The notes beneath the pieces were generated by a model that saw nothing but the letters and a program-made list of their open reading frames with translations, was not told the DNA's origin and did no database searches. DNA of 64,000 nt. Source: Beta vulgaris subsp. vulgaris (Eukaryota; Streptophyta; Magnoliopsida; Caryophyllales; Amaranthaceae). A program made the position numbers and the translations under genes. The DNA is taken from contig NC_079205.1 of NCBI RefSeq assembly GCF_026745355.1, positions 8,334,863 through 8,398,862 of the forward strand. The letters are read 5' to 3'. Positions 47,001 to 56,000 of the stretch are shown here, piece by piece. Each line of letters begins with the position of its first letter. The stretch's first letter is position 1.

Positions 47001-50000
47001 TTTTCACGGTAATGTTGAGTGTTATTTATCGTTCTATTTCTTTATTATTATTATTGTTTATTGATTTCTACAAATTATTCTTCGATTATTTGATTTGTTA
47101 GCGCCTACAATCCTTATTCCTAACGATATATTCTTTGTGTTAGGGTTTTTCTTCTATTCAAAATAAAAAAATTTGCACTATATATTTAATAAAAAGTTCT
47201 TGAATGAAATGAGTGTATAATAAATTATTGTCAGACAAGGATAATTTTTTCCCCTAAATAGATCACTATTACTTGTATAGAAGTGACCAATTTATGGTTA
47301 ATAGTTACTCTTTTTTCAAAAGTAACCCATTTCAACTTGAAGAGTCACCTCTTTTAACTTAAAAGTAACTCATTTTAACTAAAAGCAACTAGTTATTAGG
47401 CCCGGGCTATGTCCGGGGTAAGAAAAATTTTCATTTATTAATATTATACTTTGATATGATAACACTAAATAAAACTTGATCTAGTGGTTAAAACTTTAGT
47501 ACATGAACTTGAGGTCATGGGATCGAAACCTATCCTATGCAATTTCTAATTTTTTTATTTTCCATGGATTACATGAAGTAAAACTCTCTAGGGAGAGCGG
47601 CGCGTGGCACCATTCCTCGTTTACGCACGCCTTTTAATATATTAGTATAGATGCTTTGAATATAAATTTTAAATAATAGCAATTGGCCTGTAATTATGTA
47701 ATAATAGACAATTTTAATATTTATATATGTTTGAGGAATGTTTGGCCACGATAATTCCACCTTCAACAGTTCCACTTTTCATAATCTCAATAACAAGTTA
47801 TTCTACAATAGTTTCAACTATTGGAGACGTCTCAAAAATTATTCCGGTGCGACTTATTCTCGATTAAACAAGTAATTTCTCACACTCTCTCTCTCTCTTC
47901 CCATTTCACAGTGCCTGACCTAAAATGATTCCTTTTCCCAAAGTTACCATTGTTCCCTGTTCATCACCTATATTTTCTATAACCAGTCAATATTTTCTAT
48001 AACCAGTCATGCACTCGATGCATGCAAAAGCATGTCGAAAATTCAATTAATTGTTAAATACATCTAATAAATCATGAATTTTTATGTTTTTAATCAGTTT
48101 ATCCCACTAAATCAGGGATTTTTAAATTTTTTTCAAAAAGTTAGTTCAGAGAGAAGTAAGTAACTATGTTGTAAATTTTAAATGATATCTTTTTTGCTTT
48201 GTCTTTATTATCTTTTTATTTTTTTAATTAATTAAGTAGTTACATTTCTTTTTTATTTTTACTTTTTACTTTTTCTATTTTTTTTTTGATATTCCACCTC
48301 TATTGTGATATACTCCCTCCGTCCTCTATTAGTTTACCCCTATTCCTTTTAAGGATGTCCCTTATTAGTTTACCCCTTTCTTTTTTTTTTTGCTGTTTTT
48401 GGAATGGGCCCACAATCTCTCCCTCGCCCACACATCCAACTTTAATTATAAATAATCTTTTCTCTTTCTTTGTATTCCCTACAATACTATTCCTCCTAAA
48501 ACTCTGTGCAAAAAAAGCGGCAAACTAATAGAAGACGGAGGGAGTGTAATAGAGACTCCCTACTCATCAGTCATCACATAGATTCTCTAAAATTCCTTGC
48601 TCGGCTGCTCATGAACTTCAACGGCTTAAAGTATAACCCCTTCTCTTTACTCTTCAACCAAAATCAACCACAACACTTAACTTAGCAACGACAACATCGA
48701 CCTTCAATAATATATCAACTAAAATCGATCACCGTCAACCTCGCTCAAACCTAGAAAAAAAATGAGCGATCTCTAACATAAAAATGCAAGTCTCAATTTT
48801 TAACTGCACCAAAAATGAATTCGAGGGAAAAAAAAACTCTGTCCATCCACTGAGTAGACTACCCATTACTAATAAATACTTATTAAGAGTTGTGGTTATG
48901 GAATAATTTAATTCAACATGATTAATATTTTTTTTAATGTTCTATTAGTAGTAGATTGTCTACACTCTACCTGGTGGTTAGGTGTAGTAATTGATACTCC
49001 TTCCGTTTCAAAATATAAGGCATTCACTCTTTACGAAAATTTGCTTTGATCATAAATATCTCTCATAATATGATAAGTAAAATTATAAAAATTATACCGT
49101 CAGATTGGTCATGAAAATACTATAATAAGATCAATTTTTTAAATTTTTTATCCACATAAATTGAGAGTATTTAACGGCAAAAGTTCGAACATTGTGTGTG
49201 TCTTATATTTTGAAACCGAGGAAGTGATGAATTTAAGCTCTTATAAATTGATAATGAATTTAATTAAGCTTTTAATTAACATGAACCAATTACACTTAAC
49301 CATGAGGGCCATCAGTGGTTGTCTTGGTGGTGGCTAGAAGCAGTTCTGATCTTAGCTGAAAATCGAGGACATACTATATCTACCTACTTGGTGGATTACC
49401 CACTCCTAACAGATTATTAAAAATAATTGTTAATATTGAGTTGGATATCCCCTTACATTAAATTATATCAGTAATGGCTCAATTACCCACTCATCAACCA
49501 AGTTTTATCCATATGAAAAATCAAAATTTGACTCAATCATATCAAAATAGTTGTCTTAAACGCATAGATTACTTCATTAGTTAGAAGTTAGAACCTTAAT
49601 TTGAATTTGGAAAAATCAAAAAATTAAATTCATTCAAAATTCCAAATCATATTTCTAGGCAAGAAACAAACATAGAGTAGAAAAAGAACATAGCGTACTC
49701 CCTCTTTTTCTCTTTGGTTCTTTGTATCTAGTTTGTTAGGTGGGATAACCTGAATTCTTACATGTCAGATGTGGGAAAGAAAGAAGAAAGAGTATTTTTG
49801 AAAGAAGCCCCTATAATTGGGTTACTTAGAAATAACTCCTTATTAGGAATGAGGATTATAAAAAGCCCATGATTTGGAATTATTTTGATCAATTTTTTCT
49901 ATATTTAAAACAAATTTTAAAATAAATTTAAATAGATATGGCATTAGCTTCTTTTATCATACATTAATAGAAATAAAAGTCAAGTTTTAAGTTATTATAT

Positions 50001-53000
50001 TTTAAAAAAATTACTTTAAATTTAAAGTGAAAAGAAGAATGGGTATGTAATTAAGTAACTAACTTGGTCACTAAGTGAATTTCTTTGTAAGTTATGTGTG
50101 CCCAGGTCAAATAAGATAAAAGTTAAATAAGTAGACAAGATCGATGATGATGATGAAGGATTTGAACCTTTAAAATTCCAGGACTAAGTTTGCTTGGACC
50201 CCTTGATGAGAAACAACCCATGATCGGAGCAGGCTTTGTTCCCAATGAAGTATTTGCTGTAGTGAATGACGCAATAGGATTCCTGTCACATGCATTGTAA
50301 TTATTATTATTATTACCCCAAATCGTAAGTTAGTTGATAGAGTATAGATCTATTCGTGGGGCCTCAACCATCAGCTTAAGCTATACTATATTATTAGTGA
50401 ACAATAACATGCCTAGCACATTTACCCCTAGCATTGATGGCTAATTACTATATATACGATATAGCGAAATTAAAGTATATAGTTAACAGTTAATAATAGA
50501 TCTTACCTTGTGGAGTTGATATAGCCAAAAAGAGTTTCGCTATCCTTGTAATTAATAATAACAGTTGGGAGAAGATGAAGTTCGTTATGTAAAATGCGTG
50601 ATCCTAGCTTCTCGTCACCTGCTAAGATTAGACCGGCAGCACCAAGTTTTCTAGCATGCGCGCTATCAATAGTATCCTTTGCGGACTCTGGAATGGATAA
50701 TGTATAACGACACACTAAAATCTTTCCTTTGACCTTGGCGGGATCCAGAGCTGAACTTCCACACCATAAACTAGATCCACAATACGTATCAGATAAACAA
50801 AATCACATGTTTGATATGAAACAAATTCTAAACTACAAGTATAATGGAACAAATAACTAATATTTATGAATTTCGGAATCTAATTTTTCATAATGGCTTG
50901 TAGCTGGCTTATATTATATTATCGACATGATAATTAATTGTATAAGATAGGATATAAAGCAAAAAGAAGGGAATTAGCTAACTTACGCATCAGTTATATT
51001 AGCGTTAGGAAGATGAGCTTCTGCACCATTGATTAATGGGTAGAATTTATCATCGATCGGGCCTAAAGGTTCAACAAATCGATTACCCCACAATAGTTAA
51101 ATCAAAGATATTAGAGTAGTTAGGAGTACAATTCTATATATATATATATATGAATTTCAGCACATTTGACCACAATAGTAGGGTTCGTTGATGTATGAAA
51201 GCTAGGTTGTATAATGTAGGGTAGGGATTAATTTAATTTATTGTAAAAAGTTGATGTGATAGAAATTATTGGTATACTATTAAACTGGAGGGATGGTTAA
51301 TTAGGTCATTTAAAGTGTAGAAAGAAAAAACGAGAAAGTGGAGATTGCCAACTAGAGGAGAAATAAATAGTAATGAAATATGTGTGATCACTACAATAAT
51401 AGAAGTATGGATTCTTGGACGAAAGGAGTATCTAAAAAGTATAATTTAAGATGAATTTAAAAATATTGTATATAATTATATTATTCTTATACGACAATGG
51501 TGAAAGTTAATTGTCAAATTTTAAAGAGTTCAACCTTGAAAAATGAAGCTCTTGCATCAATTTCATAATAGAAGAAGTATATATATGTGGTTGTCACAAA
51601 CATAAACATGTACCTTGATCTTTAGATGATTTCCCAAAATGATGTAGGAAGAAATCTCTCTATCTACAGTTGATGCAGCAACAGTTAACACCCATGGGGC
51701 TGTGTTTTCAACTGTTTGTGGCGAGGGTCCAGTATTTGATGCAGAAGCGACTACGAGAATATCATTCTTCATAGCATGAAAAGTACTAATTGCAACAGCA
51801 TCCTTTGTATATTCCACAAATTCAGTTGGTCCCATGGAAAAATTAATGATATCCACGCCATCATCCATAGCAGCTTCAAAAGCAGCCAACATATCCATTT
51901 CACTAGTGATAGCTTCTTCATGAGGGACTGGAGATTTCCATGTTATTTTATAGGCTGCCACACGTGATTTTGGTGCTGTTCCTTTTGCAGTCCCATTTGC
52001 TAGTCCATGATAGCTAACTCCAGGGACAAAATTACCTCCAGCTGTTGATAGTGTATGGGTGCCATGACCATTAACATCATCTCTAGGGCTCAACGTATCA
52101 TTAAAGGTCATGTTTATTGACTTAGCTTGTATCATAACACCTTTGTAAAAGTATCTCCCTCCTATCAACTTCCTGAAATACGTATACGACAAGTATATTA
52201 ATACATCTCAATATTAATTGCACAACTTAATTTACCCAAGCGTAGTATCTCTTGTGAGTATCTCTTGTGAGTCAAGATTGTGAGGTACAAAATCTTACCA
52301 CTATACCAAAACTAAGATTTGATTGGTTTCTCGTTGTTTAACACAACTTCGAATTGTAATTATATATTAATTTTTCAAACTAATAAGCTAAATTGAAACC
52401 ACTAACTTATTGCATTTGAATGCTGGATCATGCTCATTTGCACACGCTCCTTTAAACTTTGTGGGAATAGGGCCAAAGCTTTTGTCAGAAAAGCTCTCAC
52501 TTTCCGGCCAAACACCTGTCCAAAATATATGTTAATAGTTGTTAGGAGGAAATTGTTATTAGCAGGTAGTAAAAAACCCGTAAATGACTGATTATTTGAG
52601 TATATACATTTCATTTTATTTTTTTACAAAAATAATTAGTAATCAAAGATTCTGAATATTTTTTTTTTTGGTAAGTAAGCTAGTATATTAATCACCAAAA
52701 CAGAAACTCATACATCCTAGAATCAGCTATCTAGGAAATTACACTGTAAGCTAAGCTTACACATACCACCCATACTAATTACAAACTTGTTATCCACCCT
52801 TATCAACTGTACTACATTTCTTAGGGAGACAAAACTTGACTCTGTGTTTTACTATATATTGTATACTTTTTACAATATATGGTATACTACGTACCTTGTA
52901 CTGCCAAAACGCCATGTTTCTAAACATCCAAATATGATATGCCACTGCTTGCACAGAAGCTATTAAGACTCCTCTCCTGACCTTTATTTGATCCTTTGAA

Positions 53001-56000
53001 AGATCTTCGTATCCACATGATCCACTAGGCTAATGATCTCTGTCTGTAAGTGACTCCTAACCACTCCATAATCTGCCCCATTACAGACTTGCTATACTCA
53101 CATCAAAAAATAAATGAAGATGAGTTTCTTCTTGCCTCTCACAGATGCAACAAGTATTCTGCTGTATAATACTCAATCTGAACAATTTCTCCCTTGTCTG
53201 CAGACGCCCTTGAATACCTAACCAAGTGATTATTCTGTGTTTAGGGAGAGCCATCCTGTGCCAAACACCATGTCCCAGTTCACAGCTTCCCCCTGATGAG
53301 TGATAGTGTGGAACACTGTTGCTATAGAATATTTGTTATCTACCTGCCATTTCTGCATATTCACACCACTTAAAGCATCTTTTACTTTGCACAATTGCTT
53401 TACTGTCGAGCTTGCATTTGGAGGAGCACTGAAACTCCACCAACATTGCTCCTTAATATAAATGGAATGAATCCATTTAACCCATAAGTCTTCTTTCTTT
53501 TTGCCAATATGCCACACAAGCTTCCCCACTGCAGCTAGGTTCCACTTTGTAACATTCCTCAACCCCAATCCTCCCATTTTCTTAGGTGAGCACACCTGAT
53601 CCCAGTTAATGTAGCCACTCTTGACTCCCACAGCCTTACCACTCCAGAGAAAATGCCTACAGATATCATTTACCCCTCTTATAATAGAGTTGGGTATGAT
53701 AAAAATCTACCCCCAATAGCTATGTATGCTCATTAGAACTGAGTTGATGAGCTGTGCTCTCCCCGCAAAAGATAAGTTCCTAGTGCTCCACAAACGAATT
53801 CTACTTACCATCTTTTCCACCAGACCTTCACAATCAACTGCAGAGAGTTTTTTATTGCTAATTGGTACCCCTAGGTACCTAAAAGGCAATTGCTCCTTAG
53901 AAAAGCCAGAACTGCTGAATTCTATTTGCTTCATCTTCATTAATGCCACTGCAGTAAAGAGCTGATTTGGCATTATTGGCCTGTAGCCCTGATGTTTCAG
54001 AGAAGAGTTTCAGACCTTGTAACAATAGGTAAGCTGAGTGAGCTTCCCCTTTGCAGAACATGAGTAAGTCATCTGCAAAGCAAAGATTATTTAAATTCAA
54101 TGAAGCACACCCCTTCATGAATTTAAAACCTTGCATTCCCCCTATATATTGTAAAATTCTGGTTAGATAATCCATACAAATCACAAACAGCAATGGGGAC
54201 ATTGGGTCCCCTTGCCTTAATCCCTTTTTTGCAGAAAAGAACCCTTCAGTACTCCCTTTAATCAGCAATGTAAACTTGGGTGTTCTAATATAGCTCATAA
54301 TGCATCTGATGAAATGAGGGGGAAAATGAAGAGCCTGAATTAACTCTTCTATGAATTTCCATTCTACTGAGTCATAGGCCTTCCTGAGGTCTATCTTCAT
54401 CATAATCCCTCTCTCTTGATTCTGCCTTTTATTGAATCTCTTAACAAGGTCCTGACATAACAGGATATTGCTCATAATACTTCTCCCTTTTATAAATGCA
54501 CCTTGATTGGGTGAAATCAACTCTGGCAAGATGGAGCTAAGCCTGGAACAAATCAATTTTGGGATGGCTTTGTAAATCACTGAGCAGCAGGCAATGAGCT
54601 TGTAGTCCCCAACTCCAGCAGGACATTTGATTTTAGGAATTAAAGTGATGGCTGTCACATTTAATTCCTGTAACATTCTCCCAGTCCTGAAGAAATCTTG
54701 TATAGCTGTTATTACCTCCTGGCCTATAATATCCCAGCTTTTCTTGAAGAAGAAATTGGAGTAACCATCAATTCCTGGAGCCTTCTCATTAGTGATGGAA
54801 AAAATGGCCTGCTTTATCTCTCTGACATCAAAGGTCAAATCTAACCATTGTTGTTGTTCTGTGCTTAACACTTTCCCTTGTTGGACAATTCTATTATCCA
54901 CCTTCCTTGTATCATCACTACTTCCCAGCAGGTCCTTATAAAAATCAAGAAAAGCACCTATTACTCCCTGTGAAGATTCCACCCACTCTCCCCTTGCATT
55001 TTTTATGGCATTAATTCTATTCTATATTCTTCTCTGTTTAATGCTCTGGTGGAACATTCTTGTGTTATCATCTCCTTCTTCTATCCAAGTTATCTTGGCT
55101 TTTTGGGATAAAAAACTCAGATAATTGGAATGAACTATATTGTAGGCACTCCTAACTTCACATTCCTTTTGCCTCAAAAGAATATTTGTTGGGTCTTGAT
55201 GCAATTGAGCTTGAGCTTCCATCATTTGTTGTTGTGATCTACTATGGTGGACTGAAATATCACCATACTCAGTCTTGTTGAGCCCCTTCAAAGCTCCCTT
55301 CAAATTTTTCAGCTTCATGACAACGTGGAACATCTTTGTGCCTTGGATCTGTATTTGCCATCCTTCTTGAACTATAGGCAGAAACCTTGGTGAATTACAC
55401 CACATGTTGAAGAACCTAAATGGCTTCTTTTTGTGAGTAGCTGACACCACTTTCAATATCACAGGGCAGTGGTCATACTCACCCTCTGGAAAAGTATAAG
55501 CTTCAATCATTTCCCATTTATTTTCCCATTCTACATTGCCAAGGGCCCTATCTAACTTGCAAAATACTCTGGCTTCTCCCTCCTGTTTATTTGTCCAGGT
55601 GAAAAAGTTACCATTCACCTTAATATCCCTAAGGCTACACTGCTCCATGCAGCTTCTCATATCTCTTACTTCTCTACTTCTCACAGGGAGACCAACTCTT
55701 TCATCCAATCCCATAAAGTATTAAAATCACCCAAGCACCCCTTACTTGTTTGCTTAATTCCTTTAAGTCATGCCACATGATCTCTCTTCCCTTCTTCTCA
55801 TTAACACCATATACAATGGTACAATGAAACTTTTTCTTCCCATTTACAACTTCCACCTCCAGGTGGATTAATTGACTTGAGCTATAAAGGATATTCACAT
55901 TATAAGCAGAAGGATACCAACCCACTAATATTCTACCAGTTCCAGCCACCATACAATTTGAGGTCACACACCACCCAGGACATAACCTAAGATAAACACC

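Larger units (their letters stand above)
45300..50167 (-). other. Large subtilase intron with nested elements
   Basis: About 4.9 kb between the FSSRGPS exon and the PDITAPG exon. It holds a plus-strand copia fragment (45677-46460), two Helitrons (47389-47651, 48003-48555), and Stowaways (48313-48544, 48997-49224). The rest is AT-rich without recognised features. Confidence 0.65.
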
